Assembly (NCBI GenBank): GCA_030710605.1
Contig: CP092886.1
Location: 161,556,000-161,619,999, forward strand
From: Cordylochernes scorpioides
Taxonomy: Eukaryota; Arthropoda; Arachnida; Pseudoscorpiones; Chernetidae
Direction: 5' to 3'
Length of the DNA stretch: 64,000 nt
Shown piece after piece: positions 34,662 through 45,606 of this stretch (positions are counted from its first letter, which is position 1; each line of letters begins with the position of its first letter). Under the pieces are notes generated by a model. The model ran no database searches, was not told where the DNA came from, and saw nothing but the letters and a program-made list of their open reading frames with translations. A program made the translations under genes and the position numbers.

Positions 34662-35242
34662 TGTAGTATATTTTTGATGTTTATTGTAATCCCATCCCTA
34701 TATAACTATGTATCAACCTTGTAAGATGTATCACAATAAAGCAAAGAGGGAGGTAGACCAACGACGCCATAGATCAAACTATCGCAACCAAAACCAAACT
34801 ATAGAAACCAAAATCAATCCATCGAAACCAAAACCTGAGATGAAAGGCTAGACACCGAGGCGCGCCGTTACGCCTGAGCAAACAAACAGCTTGACCAGCA
34901 GCCAATGAGATTCAAGGCCAGGGTAGACGGCTGAGAGTTACTATATATAGGGGTCGTTGGAAAGTTTCGTCAGTCAGATAGTTGGAGAGTTAGATAGTTA
35001 GTTTGATAGACAGAGAGTTCAGTAGCTGTTTTCAGAGCGACCCCGTTACAGTCGGTCGGATCCCTCACCGCGATGTAGGGCATCCGTGGCGTCCGGGTCC
35101 GCTGTCTTCGTCCGTGGTCTACCTTCCTCTTGGAATTACCATCTAGACCTGCCTCTGTCTCCTTGTTGTCCCAGTGTGGAAATCCCATCACGCACCCACT
35201 ACCACGACTGCACCCAGCACATTCCACATCGGGTTTACTACA
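34662..35242 (+). repeat. 3' LTR (581 bp)
   Basis: Almost identical to 31718-32298 and of the same length. It ends TACTACA at 35242, followed by a TA run and a Helitron 14 bp later. Confidence 0.92.
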
Positions 35243-35256
35243 TATATATATATATA

Positions 35257-35723
35257 CTAGCCGAATGACCCGGGCAACGCCCGGGTTTTACCCGATTAAA
35301 TGTTTTTATTCAAATACTATTCGTTACAATTATAAATTGGCGCCGTGGATGTCACTCTTGTGAAACGTCCCGCTCCAAACTTTGTGTCTGAGAAGCGATA
35401 TTTTTATAGAAAGATGATTTGGCTCTTGTTTTCTGCTCGAATGAATGTTTTTCTGTTAGAATTTTGTTCCTGCGTACAAAATAATGAACTGGTTTCACCC
35501 GTGGTCTCTGCTTTTTGGAATTTTTCCCGATATAATTTTGTATCTGATAATCAAACATGATAGAGCAATATCGTCATCATCATTTTCTAACTAAAAATAT
35601 TTATTTTTAATAATTGATTTATATATATTTTTAAATAGCCTATCTTCTTCCCCGTATTTCTCTCACCTATGTATGGAAATTTTGGTTTGAACATACAAAC
35701 ATTCATTTTTATATATATAGAGA
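35257..35723 (-). mobile_element. Non-autonomous Helitron, 467 bp
   Basis: Nearly identical to 30313-30842 but lacking the CAAACAAACAAACAGACAAA stretch near the 5' end. CTAG is at plus 35257-35260, preceded by the CCCGGGC/GCCCGGG hairpin. The TC end is at 35723. Confidence 0.87.
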
Positions 35724-35770
35724 TATATATATATATTTTGAAAATAGAGCAATCCATAGATAAATCTTTA

Positions 35771-35873
35771 ATTAAAAAGGCATATATTGGATCAAAATAT
35801 CATTTATGGCGTTCAGCCAACTGAAATATTGGTAAAATGAATGATATTTTGATCCAATATATGCCTTTTTAAT
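35771..35873. repeat. Inverted repeat, 34-bp arms, with PLE-type hairpin loop
   Basis: 35771-35804 is the reverse complement of 35840-35873 (ATTGGATCAAAATATCATT core). The loop holds GGCGTTCAGCCAACTGAAATA, the motif also found at 60005-60110 and next to the Helitron target at 57806. It directly precedes the PLE coding remnant. Confidence 0.75.
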
Positions 35874-35888
35874 AAAATATATATATAT

Positions 35889-36785
35889 ATATATGACGAT
35901 GTATTTTGCATAACTGAAACAGAAATTGATACTTTCTTATATTTTCTGGATAATCTCAAACCTTATTTAAAGTTCACACACGAAATAGAAAACAATAATT
36001 ATTTAGCATTTTTAGACATTCAACTAGTAAGAAAAGAACTTCATATAGAAACCACCATATACAGAAAACCTACGCACACAGGAAACTATTTAAATTTTAG
36101 CTCTTTCGGTCCGATTCATAATAAAATCGCGGTAGTAAAAACACTTTCCAAAACATTAACTACACATTGCTCAAATAGGAATATTGAAAGAAAATAAGAG
36201 AATAATGTAATTTTTAAAGAGTTGATAGGCAATAATTATCCGAAGAAATTCATCAAGAAGCATTTTTACACTCCCAGAATCCCATCTTCAAACAATAGTA
36301 ATGATCAATTCGATAAAAGGTATTGCTCTCTCCCATACAGTTACGGATCGGAAAGAATCGCCAGAATATTGAAGAAATATAATATAATTACCACATATTA
36401 ATCTGCACCAAATTTAAAACAAATTATACGCCACTCAAACACCAAGAATAATAGTAAAAAGGAAAACAAAAGCAATATTATTTACAAAATTCCATGCAAA
36501 ACCTGTCCAGCCACTTACATTGGAGAAACCAGCAAAGCATTGAAAGAACGCATCAACCAACACAAAGCAGCTCTACGTATCCATAAACCATTATCTATCC
36601 TAGTAGACCATGCGCTAAACAATAATCATATACCCGAATTTGACAAAGCATCCATTTTATATCAGAATATTAAAGAAAAACACTGCAGGTTATTTTTAGA
36701 AAGCTGGGCCTCTATAAAAGATACGGAAAGCATAAATAGGAAAATCGACCTACCAGAAATTTATAGAGAATTTATATCTTCCTAA
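35889..36785 (+). pseudogene. Penelope-like element: reverse transcriptase C-terminus plus GIY-YIG endonuclease
   Basis: One frame runs from the (TA)n edge to TAA at 36783. It opens at the RT catalytic YxDD motif (DDV at 35895), followed by the RT thumb-side block FLDIQLVRKE and YRKPTHTGNY. It ends with the PLE endonuclease: KIPCKTCPATYIGETSKALK with its CxxC, then SILVDHALNNNHIPEF and FLESWASIKD. PLE RT copies the element RNA and the GIY-YIG nuclease nicks the target. Everything upstream of the YxDD motif is missing. In-frame TAA codons at 36195-36197 and 36399-36401 break the remainder, so it is inactive. The endonuclease half is still intact (open from 36402). Confidence 0.92.
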
Positions 36786-37195
36786 ATTATTTATTTTTTA
36801 TTTTTTATTATTTTTGTATACATTTATACTTGTAATATATTTTTATTTATATTTATCTACACAACATATTGAATCATAATCCCTACTCATTTTTATTTTC
36901 TAATATTTATCAATCTTTTCATTTATTTAATCAAATGGTTATTTAATTATATACTCTTTTAATTATTATTAAATATAACAATTATAAATATATTTCATAT
37001 ACAGTGAAATTTTCATCAGATAGTTTCTTACTTTGATCTTGTATAGCATGAGTGGATCACATGCCCACGTGATTTAGTTTAAATCAAAAGCCTTGATAAA
37101 GAGAGACGTGTTTGCCCCTAGAAATATTGGCTGTTTAATAAATTTAGATCCAATATAGGCTTTATATTTATATTTATATATATATATATATAAAT
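36786..37195 (+). repeat. Probable 3' region of the PLE, with GATAAAG..GAAATATTGG motif
   Basis: AT-rich trailer, then CACATGCCCACGTG, CCTTGATAAAGAGAG and CTAGAAATATTGGC, then TAGATCCAATATAGGC, the complement of the arm at 35790. The motif pair resembles a decayed hammerhead (core A strand plus GAAA). A related piece lies at 42050-42165. Confidence 0.5.
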
Positions 37196-37671
37196 TTTGT
37201 TTCATAAACACACACACTGGAATATTGTATCTTTTCTTTCACCCTTTATATGCCTTTGCATGAATAAAACAGAAGCATTTACAAACCAAAATAGATAGGA
37301 ACAATCAACAATTTCAGATTTTCAAGACTGCAGCTATAGTCTCTCAAGTTTACATTCAACACTAACCATTCCCAACATGCACCAAGTAAAGACCGATAGT
37401 TCAGTTTTTAACATCTCCTTGATTGTAATTCAAACCACAAAACCTTTTGGGACAATTTAGAAGACTCATTAAGCTTCTGAGACATCGCCAACTTATAGAA
37501 ATGATTTGAGATGCCAATATTTTGTACATCAAAAAGAAAATTATTTGTGCGATGTAGCTCTAACCTCACTTGAACAAAACAAATACCTTAATTGTACCAT
37601 TGACACCTTAATAAAAGTTGGTATGTTACCAATCTCAATATTCGGAAATAAATCATTTTTTATCGAATATA

Positions 37672-37881
37672 CACCTATTGACAAAACTTAAGGAAGTTGT
37701 ACCTTTTAGCATGTATATCGCGATTGAGACAAAATTCTGAAATATATTTAATACATAGTGACCTTTATTCAAGATACACGAGATAACCAAGTGTGAACAA
37801 AATTGCCTCTGTGTCCTTAAAAAAACAGACAACCGGTGACATCAGAAGACTTTCTACTTCCTTATGTTTTGTTCATGAGTG
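37672..37881. mobile_element. 210-bp MITE, CACTCATGGACAAAAC family
   Basis: Inverse orientation to 29283. Ends CACCTATTGACAAAACTTAA and TTTTGTTCATGAGTG with TA flanks. It is non-coding. Confidence 0.8.
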
Positions 37882-38024
37882 TATATACATGAATTACATG
37901 TAGATTTCTTTCATTTCTCTCTCTCTCTCTTATAGACATAGTTTTTCTCATCGATATAGGCATTTCTCATAGTTATAGACAACGATTAACATTTAAGTAT
38001 ATTTAAATAAAACATTTAAAAAGG

Positions 38025-38120
38025 TTTCCGGAGATGAGTTTCTTTTTATTTTAAAATCGTCTCATGCTTTCGGGCATCTCTGCCCTTCTACAGGAGAACA
38101 TATACAATGAATAAAACTCC
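38025..38120 (-). repeat. Ribozyme-like hairpin piece (CGAAAGC family)
   Basis: The minus strand reads CCTGTAGAAGGGCAGAGATG then CCCGAAAGCATGAGACG: a GGGCA/TGCCC stem followed by GAAA, as at 29085 and 50620. Possibly a diverged PLE end. Confidence 0.5.
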
Positions 38121-38635
38121 GCCTGATGCCAAACATAAGTATATTTAAGTATGGAAACAAGGTATATTTATCTTAATAATAAATGCAAATATATATAACG
38201 TAAGTAATTTCATTCTAAGAATCGACCAGTGCAAGGTGCAAAGATTTAAATGCAAGCAGAAGAAAGGAGGAGTGCAGTCGACCTACCAGTGGGAAGGCAG
38301 GAGTGAGGCACGACTCGCCGAGCACCCCTTATATACCCTCGCCGCCACAATTTATGACACCTACACCTTTTTTTGTTCTCCCTCTCTGGTTTCTGCTGCT
38401 CCGGGCCAGAAAGGTGCTTGGCAGAAATAGACTCGTTTTGACACTATAAATATATTTTTATACCTAACCCTACAAAGCTCTATTCAAACCTTTTTATTCT
38501 ATGCTTTATCCCTTGTAAATAGTTTATTATCTGAATCTCTGGTCACACACACACACAACACACAAGTAAATAATGAAAAACGATCATCAATATATAATGG
38601 ACATCATTAAATTTAATTTCAACTATAATGGTGAT
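38121..38635. other. Unassigned; GC-richer patch at 38220-38430
   Basis: A 64-codon frame crosses the patch but shows no motif. A short CA microsatellite lies at 38550-38565. Confidence 0.35.
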
Positions 38636-38639
38636 AACT

Positions 38640-38895
38640 AATCCAAGTATGTCTCATGATAATCTTGGTTGTAGCAAACAACTGATTTAACTGCAAATGC
38701 AACCCATTTCTACACAAGTGAAAGGCATTACGGCTTTGCACGTACAAGTTTGCAAGAGACGTTCAGTTATTTGCACTTCACTAGTAGGATTGGGTGCAAG
38801 AATCGGGGGCTATTGAAGCAATTTTTTTCATAAAAACAAGGCTCAATGCGGGATTTGATCCCGAATCGGGACGTTCGAAAATCGACGGTTTATTC
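38640..38895 (-). mobile_element. tRNA-derived SINE, diverged copy
   Basis: B-box-derived GGATTTGATCCCGAATC near 38853 and AAGAATCGGGGGC at 38791, with the body to about 38650, all on the minus strand. It is more diverged than the copy at 27243. Confidence 0.7.
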
Positions 38896-38984
38896 CACTT
38901 CTCTTTCGCCCCTCTTACATATTTGAAATTCATCAATAAATTAACACCTTATAAAATGAAAGGATTTAAAAGCACGAATGTTTC

Positions 38985-39425
38985 TTTTATACATAATACA
39001 AACTTCTACTGCCCTTACGGCGATGAAAAAAATATATTGGGAGGGCTTGGCTCATCAGTGGTGAACCCTCCCAGCGGTTTCGCCAATTTAATCCACCAGA
39101 CCGCTTCTCAGAGGTCTAATACTGTATTGGACGATTCTGCTTATATACGCCGCACTGAAGGATAGAATCTCAGAAATTGTTTTCAAGAAATCTATGGACA
39201 TAAGCTTTAAGGGCAGTAGAATTAAATTCAGATATTTGCATCGAGCAATGCTCTTCCGCAAACAATAAAGACAAGGCCAGTTAGGCATAAATTAACACAA
39301 AGCAATAACGCGCCATCTATAGTAAGGGCAGTAGAAGTTTGTATTATGTATAAAAGAAACATTCGTGCTTTTAAATCCTTTCATTTTATATGTATAGATG
39401 GCGCGTTGTTGCTTTGTGTTAAATT
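38985..39425. repeat. GGGAGGG/CTGATGAGCC family, inverted pair
   Basis: AACATTCGTGCTTTTAAA and its inverse at about 39360 frame the unit. The central minus-strand GAAACCGCTGGGAGGGTTCA and CTGATGAGCC box, and GATGGCGCGTTGTTGCTTTG at the right, match 6641-7185 in reverse. Confidence 0.65.
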
Positions 39426-39769
39426 AACACCTTGCTAGAAAGTAATTTATTATTATCAACGTTTTAGGGAATTTTTCCCCCTTCATCAGGAATGAAAACA
39501 AAATTAGTGGCATAGAGCTCTTTAGAGGAATATTATCTGGATATTTTTATATGTCTTTCAATATATGCCTGTTTATTTTCTTTTCAATCCCCTGATATTA
39601 GAGAAAATTTTAGAATATGTTTCCGTAATACTTAATAAAGTTTTTTTTTAAATACCGACGAATTGCAAGATGATTTTTATTTTTCTATGTAAATAAAAAT
39701 CACCTTATTTAATTCGCTCTTTTATTTTACTTTCATAAGTTCAATAATATGACCCAAACGTCGATGAAA

Positions 39770-40395
39770 ATGAGGAATTTCTTATGATCGAAGTGTGAAT
39801 TTACTAATGAATGCCAAATTATTGATGAGTGCCGATTAGCTGATGAATGTCAATTTACTGATGATGAATGTCAACTTACTGATGCATACCAAATTACCGA
39901 TGAATCCCGATTTATTGATAAATGCCGATATTACTGATGGTTGCCAATTTACTGATGAATACCAAATTACGGGTGAATCCCGATTTATTGATGAATGCCG
40001 ATACACTGATGAATGCGATATTACTGATGAATGCTAATTTACTGATGGTTGCCAATTTACTGATGAATGCCAAATTACGGGTAAATCCCGATTTATTGAT
40101 GGATGTCAATTTAATGATAAATTCAGATAAACTGATGAATGTCAATTTAATGATGAATGCCAATTTATTGATTAATTGTCAATTTACTGACGAATGCCAA
40201 TTTATTGATGGATGTCAATTTACTGATAAAGTGTCAATTTATTGGTGAATGCCAATTTATTGTTCAATGCCAATTTATTGATGAAGTGTCAATTTATTGA
40301 TTAAGTGTGAATTTATTGATGAATGTCAATATATTGATGAAGTGTAATATATTGATGAAGTGTCAATTTATTGATGAAGTGTTGAAGGTTCAAAA
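39770..40395 (+). repeat. Degenerate tandem repeat of about 20-24 bp
   Basis: Units of the type GATGAATGCCAATTTACT are repeated about 28 times with length variation. The open frames on both strands (LMNANLLMVANLL and similar) are translations of the repeat. Confidence 0.9.
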
Positions 40396-40734
40396 ACACC
40401 ACCTTCTCGTCTGGAGGAGGAATCTTTCAATATGAATGGGGCCTCCCTCGCTGAAGAAAATTACTGTATATATCATATCAATAATAATAATTTTGCACGG
40501 AAATAATAATATATATATTTAAAATTGTATATATTAGTATTAAAATATATATAATTAATATTCAATATATTTATTTAAAAAATCTATTTATATTTACACT
40601 CTGTTTTTCTATTTATGTTGATATAATAAATATAATAATAATTTTATTATATGATATCTTGAAGATATAGAGGTTGCCTGGCCAGCATTCATAGTTCTTT
40701 AAATTAAGCGACACTTTGTGGTCAGAAAGGGTTT

Positions 40735-40795
40735 TTATTTTCTCGACGTTTCGACAAAAGCTTTTGTCCTCGTCAGAAAAGAAAAATTGAAGAAT
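40735..40795 (-). ncRNA. Hammerhead-like motif with palindromic stem II
   Basis: On the minus strand CTGACGA (plus 40770-40776), then GACAAAAGCTTTTGTC, a perfect 16-bp palindrome, then GAAACGTC (plus 40745-40752). Core bases are complete and stem III would be the palindrome ACGU. Stem I is weak (U-rich against GAGAAAA). A PLE-type dimeric hammerhead is possible. Confidence 0.5.
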
Positions 40796-40828
40796 CTATC
40801 AATGTGTTAATCTATATATATATATATA

Positions 40829-41956
40829 TCTATATATATAAAATTTAATGTCTGTCTATCTGTCTGTTTGTCTGTACTCTATAGATTCAAAAACTATACA
40901 TCCAATCGCCGTGAAATTTTGGGATATTATTAGGTATATCACCGGGAAGGTTTTTGAAAAATAATTTCCTGAATATCTTGAATATCCTTAGAGTTATTTG
41001 CAGATTTGTAGATTTAACTCGCAAGCAGCGCCCCCATTGTGATGATGATAACAAGTTTTCTTATCACTAAGTTTGTTATCTTAAATATTATTAATCAAAA
41101 GTAAGATTATCTCAGGATGACACGGCAATGTGACACGGGAAAAAATGTTCACAAGATAAAACTATGATTTTCTAATGTAGAAAATTAGGAAAGACAAAAT
41201 TCAGGATGACACGGCACACAGGGACCGGGAAAAAATGTTCACTTTATCGAGAGATTCAAATTTACGAGTTTCAAATTATCAAAATATATCTTTTTTTTTT
41301 AAATAAGTTTTTAGAGAATTGTTTTAACAAATGTTCGCTAGACAAACCTTTACTCGGGTAAAACCCCGGGCGAAGCCGAGTACGTTTTATAAGTTTATAG
41401 AGAATTGTTCTAACAAATGTTCGTTAGACAAACATTCACTCGGGTAAAACCCGGGCGAATCCGGGCATATATATATATAAATGAATGTATGTGTCTGTCT
41501 GTCCTTTATGCCTGACCAAACCACTCATTGGAACGCCATGAAACTTTGGGAAGTTATTTTGTATAGTACTGGGAAGGTTTCTAGCAAATAAAATTTTTGA
41601 AATAACTTTTCGCCTGAAAATAATCAAGATAAATATTCTAATTTATCTGTTATAATTCAACGATCTGCTCTAAATATTATCATGATGATACGATGATTTT
41701 GTAATGTAGAAAATTAGGAAAGACAAAATTCAGGATGACACGGCAATTTATTTAAGACAAGAATAATGATACAATTCCAAGGCAAGATACTATTCCTTTA
41801 ACTTCCAATTACCGAGGGAACCAATTAATATTGATTTTATTCAACTTATCGAGTATTTTTCAAGGGACCGGGAAAAAAAAGTTCACTTTATCGAGAGATT
41901 CGTTAGACAAACCTTTAGTCGGGTAAAACCCGGGCGAAGCCGGCTACGTCCGCTAG
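40829..41956 (+). mobile_element. Helitron, non-autonomous, apparently composite (1128 bp)
   Basis: The 5' TCTATATATATAAAATTTAA and the following 180 bp match the Helitron at 11787. The 3' GGGTAAAACCCGGGCGAAGC and CTAG at 41953-41956 also match. Internally, at about 41437-41500, a second 3'-like end (AAACCCGGGCGAATCCGGGC) is abutted by a second 5'-like start (ATATATATATAAATGAATG), suggesting end-to-end or nested insertion of two family members. Confidence 0.8.
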
Positions 41957-42169
41957 TATAATATAAAATTATTATGACTGTATATACAATAGATGTAATA
42001 TTTGAATCACAGAGATAATTCCGACTTTGGTCTTACAGAACAACAGTGGTACACGCGTGCTCACGTGTTTTAATCCAAAAAACACAAACATCCTCGATAA
42101 AGAAAGGATAGTTGGCCTTCCAAATATTGAAAGAATAAATAATTTCTAAATCCAATTTATTCATCTTTT

Positions 42170-42735
42170 ATCTATTTATATGATAAAACACATTATAATA
42201 ATTTAAAACTATAAAAAAAGGAATTCCAATAACATAATAATATATGATCTTTTTTAAAATTCGATTTTTCTCTTATGCAACACCATTGACTGAGAGTCGA
42301 TAGAGTATTTGATATTGCCAAAGAGAGGAGCAGTTTAGTCTTGTAAAATATGAACTATGAAATGAATATAAAAAGCGGTTAAAATAACCTAAATGGCGAA
42401 AGACTAATAGCGGCGAACTTGGCAAAAATCAGGACAAAAAGAAAATGATTAAAACCTATTTGATAAATGACGTTAATTATATAATTTTCGTGTAATCGAA
42501 ACCACACGTGTATAGGCCTTCTCCAATTTTTCAAAAGCTTAATATGGCAGCTATATATCGTCACCTAAATATGGCGCAGGTTTAGGTAATACACTATCTA
42601 CTATATAACGGTATTTTGGAAAATTTGGGAAAGGGATATAGCTTTGTTTAAATTTAATGCTTTACCGCGCCATCTATATTTGGGAATATAAACTATTTAT
42701 TACGCAAACTTACCTTTGTGGTTTCAATGTCCAGG
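42170..42735. other. AT-rich stretch, nothing recognised
   Basis: A short PLE-type GATAAAGAAAGG..AAATATTGAAAG piece lies just before, at 42060-42165. The minus-strand frame at 42379-42564 has no motif. No gene supported. Confidence 0.4.
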
Positions 42736-42818
42736 TAATAATATAGTTATATGGAACGCTTCACAAATTTGCGTGTCATCCTTGCGCAAGGGCCATGCTT
42801 CTCTGTATATCTTTCCAA

Positions 42819-43231
42819 TTCTATATACAGTTACGAGCGTCATTCTTCGTCGCCTCTGTCACGGTTTGCTTTTTTTTTTTGGAATGGCGCCCTCCTATTG
42901 GTCGGCTACGATCACGCCACCTTTGACCCCCCCCCCCTCCCCATCATGCGCCCCCCCCCCCCCCATTTTAGTAACTATTGTGTTGGAGCGGGTCGTTCCT
43001 TAAATAAATGCATATCTTAGTTAATAACCAAATGGAATCCTCTCTTTCTTTTTCCCAGTAAGAGACGCCTACGGAAGCCAACAGTACATAGACAGATAAA
43101 GCACATAGGCTATAGTTATTAACTAACATATGCATTTATTTAAGGTGCCAAATTATAATTGTAACAAATAGTATTTGAATCAAAACATTCAAGCGGGTAA
43201 AACACGGGCGTTGCCCGGGTCATTCGGCTAG
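42819..43231 (+). mobile_element. Non-autonomous Helitron, about 412 bp, inside the U6 retroposon
   Basis: The 5' end is at 42819/42820 (TCTATATACAG); one extra T leaves the exact base open. The 3' end shows GGGTAAAACACGGGCG, a GGGC/GCCC hairpin and CATTCGGCTAG (CTAG 43228-43231), then T. It contains runs of C (G-runs on the other strand) and an embedded MITE. The copy at 60248-60656 is about the same size. Confidence 0.85.
43000..43142. mobile_element. 143-bp MITE carried inside the Helitron
   Basis: Inverted ends TTAAATAAATGCATAT and ATATGCATTTATTTAA, with AGTTAATAAC just inside on both sides. The same MITE sits at the equivalent place in the Helitron at 60248, so it was captured before that family multiplied. 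Confidence 0.8.
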
Positions 43232-43273
43232 TTTTAGTATAAGTACCGCCGAACAAGCGCGTTATAGTTATAT

Positions 43274-43849
43274 ATGTATATAGTAGCATCAATAATTTCA
43301 ATATTTGTTCATTGACTTTATTCTGCCAAGTTCATTACTGTCGTTATGACTATTATTTTTATTCTAACCGCTTTTCATATTAAAACCATAAATATAATTG
43401 CTTTTCACAATTTATTATTTTGTAAGAAATGCAATCATTAAGCAGGAGAACTTCTTTTCCAAATAAAATATAGTACAACTGTCCTTACTGCAATGGAAAA
43501 ATATTTGGAGTGCTCCATCATTAAGGAAAGTATACGTTTGTTTCATTTGAGAAAATGAACATTCGTACATTTTTTTATAATTATTATTTTGTAAAATATA
43601 AAAATAAGAAGATTTCTGCTTTTTATAAATATTATTTATTAATTCTATTCTTTAAGAACCAAAATAATGAGGCTATTAAAATGAAAGACAGCATTATTAT
43701 TACTGTGAAAATGCACTATGTTGACAATCAAAATTGCTACACCGGGAAGAAATGCAAGTAACAATATTACTTTTATTGGAAAATACATTTTATAACTAGG
43801 AATAATAAGTAATTAATATTTTAGGAAATTTGTATGTATGGATCCTGAG
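43274..43849. other. AT-rich stretch with a GGGAGGG-family fragment at 43465-43520
   Basis: ACTGTCCTTACTGCAATGGAAAAATATT is a piece of the short hairpin family. A 68-codon frame at 43555 is AT-driven and unsupported. Confidence 0.4.
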
Positions 43850-44491
43850 ATATCAATGTCCCTATGTAACAACTCTGGCATATGTAACAGCACTTATACG
43901 CCTGGGCATTGAATCAAACAGAGATTGGATGACATGTAAAGGTACAACTTCCCATGCCGCTTCTACATGATGCCAGAGTTAATAGACAGTAGTGACTGAT
44001 GTGTAGTGACGAACCTGTCGTTCGGCAACCATTGTCGAGAGGTTTTCTTTTAGTGATTGATCAAGACAACGTGTTGGCCAGCGCAGCAGTCGAATATATA
44101 CTGCATCTGTTCAATACCTGCAACGTGCAGTGTGGATTATCCTGCTAAAACGTAGAATTTTCTAGAGCTCAAATAAATGGTATATCCACGGGCTTCCACG
44201 CATCAGAAACGTACCGAGGATGTTCAAAGTTCCGGGAATGCGAACAAGAGGCGACCGAGATGTGTATCCAATGGTACACCATACCATTACTCCAGGTGAT
44301 GGGCCAGTATGACGATGTCGAATACACGCTGGAAATGTGCCTTCTCCACGATGGCGCTACACACGGATGACGAGGTTATCATGGCGCTGCAAACAGAACT
44401 TGGGTTCGTCTGAAAACAGGACGTCTCGCGATTCCTGCGGCAAGGTTTGTCGTTGATCACAGCATTGAAGGCGCTCCTGTATGTGATGTAG
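43850..44491 (-). pseudogene. Tc1-like transposase pseudogene, C-terminal part
   Basis: Minus-strand fragments in shifting frames give HIQERLQCCDQRQTLPQ, DVLFSDEPKFCLQRHD (first catalytic D region), GVMVWCTIGY, and near 43900 WEVVPLHVIQSLFDSMPRRI. These are in the order of a Tc1-family transposase. A stop codon follows NLVIRV, and the DNxRPH/second-D region is lost. Its 5' part continues beyond the RACK1 insertion at 45663. Confidence 0.85.
44475..44491. repeat. Target-site duplication of the RACK1/U6 insertion, left copy
   Basis: TCCTGTATGTGATGTAG, identical to 45646-45662. Both copies lie in Tc1-like transposase sequence, which is continuous if the insertion is removed. Confidence 0.85.
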
Positions 44492-44507
44492 AATTGTAAT
44501 AGGAACT

Positions 44508-45458
44508 TTATGACCTTGAAGTTACCTGCCAAACACGAATATTGTTATCAGTGTAGCCAGAAAACAAGGTTTGTCCATCAGCAGACCATGCTATAGAAAT
44601 ACAATCAGGTTGCCGTTGAGAACTAAAACCTGAAACTACATCAGGACATAATTCTTCTACAACACTCTTAGATTCTAGATCCCATAGTTTGATGGTAGGT
44701 CCACTTGCAACTGCAAGCCAATACCGATTAGGACTGAAACAAAGGCTATTGATGACTTCATTATGGTCCAAGGTGTAAAGATGTTTTTTCTCATTCAAAT
44801 CCCAAAGCATGGCCTTGCAATCTTTTCCTCCAGATGCACAAAGTGAACCATCAGGAGAAATAGTTATACCATTTAGATATCCTTGATGACCTGAATGATT
44901 AGTTCTCAGCTTACAATTGGTCAAATTCCAAATTTTCACTTGTTTATCCCATCCAGAAGATACAATAAGAGGGTTGATATTATTTGGTGAAAATCTCACA
45001 AAAGAAATCCAATCAGTATGACCATCCTCTACAATAGTATATTTGCATTGAGCTAAGGTATTCCAAAGTTTGATTGTTTTATCTCTTGATCCTGAAACAA
45101 TTTGCCTATTATCAGCTGAAAATGCAACACTAATAACATCTTTAGTATGTTCAGCAAATCGACGAGTAGATTTTCCAGTTGTTAAATCCCAAAGGCGTAA
45201 ACTCTTATCCCAAGATCCAGATAATGCATACTGACCATCGGAAGACATAATGCAATCAGAAACGAAATGACTATGTCCTTTAAGACGCTTAAGTGGTAAT
45301 CCATAGTTTGTTTCATCTCTTGTTAGTTGCCATATTAACAAGGTACGGTCTCTTGAGCAGGATAGAATTTTATCTGGACATTTTATATTCGTAGATATTT
45401 GCGTTACCCAACCATTATGGCCACGAAGAATAGCTTTCAATTGAAGGTTTTCATCCAT
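44508..45458 (-). CDS. RACK1: RACK1 (receptor for activated C kinase 1), intronless full-length retrocopy
   Basis: A 316-codon ATG-to-TAA frame, against about 317 in the family. Seven WD40 repeats are visible, beginning [88 protein letters not shown] and [39 protein letters not shown] and [13 protein letters not shown] are close to animal RACK1. The family sits on the 40S ribosomal subunit near the mRNA exit and scaffolds PKC signalling. Here it has no introns, almost no 3' UTR, no poly(A) run, and lies within a 17-bp target duplication inside a Tc1 pseudogene, so it is a retrocopy. The frame is uninterrupted. Whether it is expressed is unknown; no promoter was found. Confidence 0.9.
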   Translation of the reverse strand: MDENLQLKAILRGHNGWVTQISTNIKCPDKILSCSRDRTLLIWQLTRDETNYGLPLKRLKGHSHFVSDCIMSSDGQYALSGSWDKSLRLWDLTTGKSTRRFAEHTKDVISVAFSADNRQIVSGSRDKTIKLWNTLAQCKYTIVEDGHTDWISFVRFSPNNINPLIVSSGWDKQVKIWNLTNCKLRTNHSGHQGYLNGITISPDGSLCASGGKDCKAMLWDLNEKKHLYTLDHNEVINSLCFSPNRYWLAVASGPTIKLWDLESKSVVEELCPDVVSGFSSQRQPDCISIAWSADGQTLFSGYTDNNIRVWQVTSRS

Positions 45459-45546
45459 AATTCTTTAGCTAAAAAAAATTTAGAAAGAGAGAAAAAGAAA
45501 CTAGGTGCCTTGAAATGTGCAAAACGAAAGCATTTAAATAAGTGAT

Positions 45547-45566
45547 GTACACGCTTGTTCGGCGGT

Positions 45567-45606
<40 letters not shown>

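Larger units (their letters stand above)
31718..35242 (+). mobile_element. Non-autonomous LTR retrotransposon, 3525 bp
   Basis: Two 581-bp direct repeats begin TGTAGTA and end TACTACA, enclosing 2363 bp. I found one difference between the LTRs (T/C at about 32093 and 35037), implying recent insertion. Flanks are TA runs, so the target duplication is ambiguous. The interior has no protease, reverse transcriptase or integrase, so the element needs proteins from elsewhere. Confidence 0.92.
42742..43273 (-). pseudogene. U6 snRNA retroposon split by a Helitron
   Basis: U6 lies on the minus strand in two pieces. The 3' part is 42753-42818 (GAAGCGTTCC, GACACGCAAATTTGTG, GCATGGCCC). The 5' part is 43232-43262 (CGCGCTTGTTCGGCGGTAC, ACTAAAA). 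The outer ends are flanked by TATAGTTATAT at 42742-42752 and 43263-43273, an 11-bp target duplication, so the U6 arrived by reverse transcription. The bases on the two sides of the Helitron rejoin to the expected U6 sequence. No T-run terminator is present. Confidence 0.88.
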
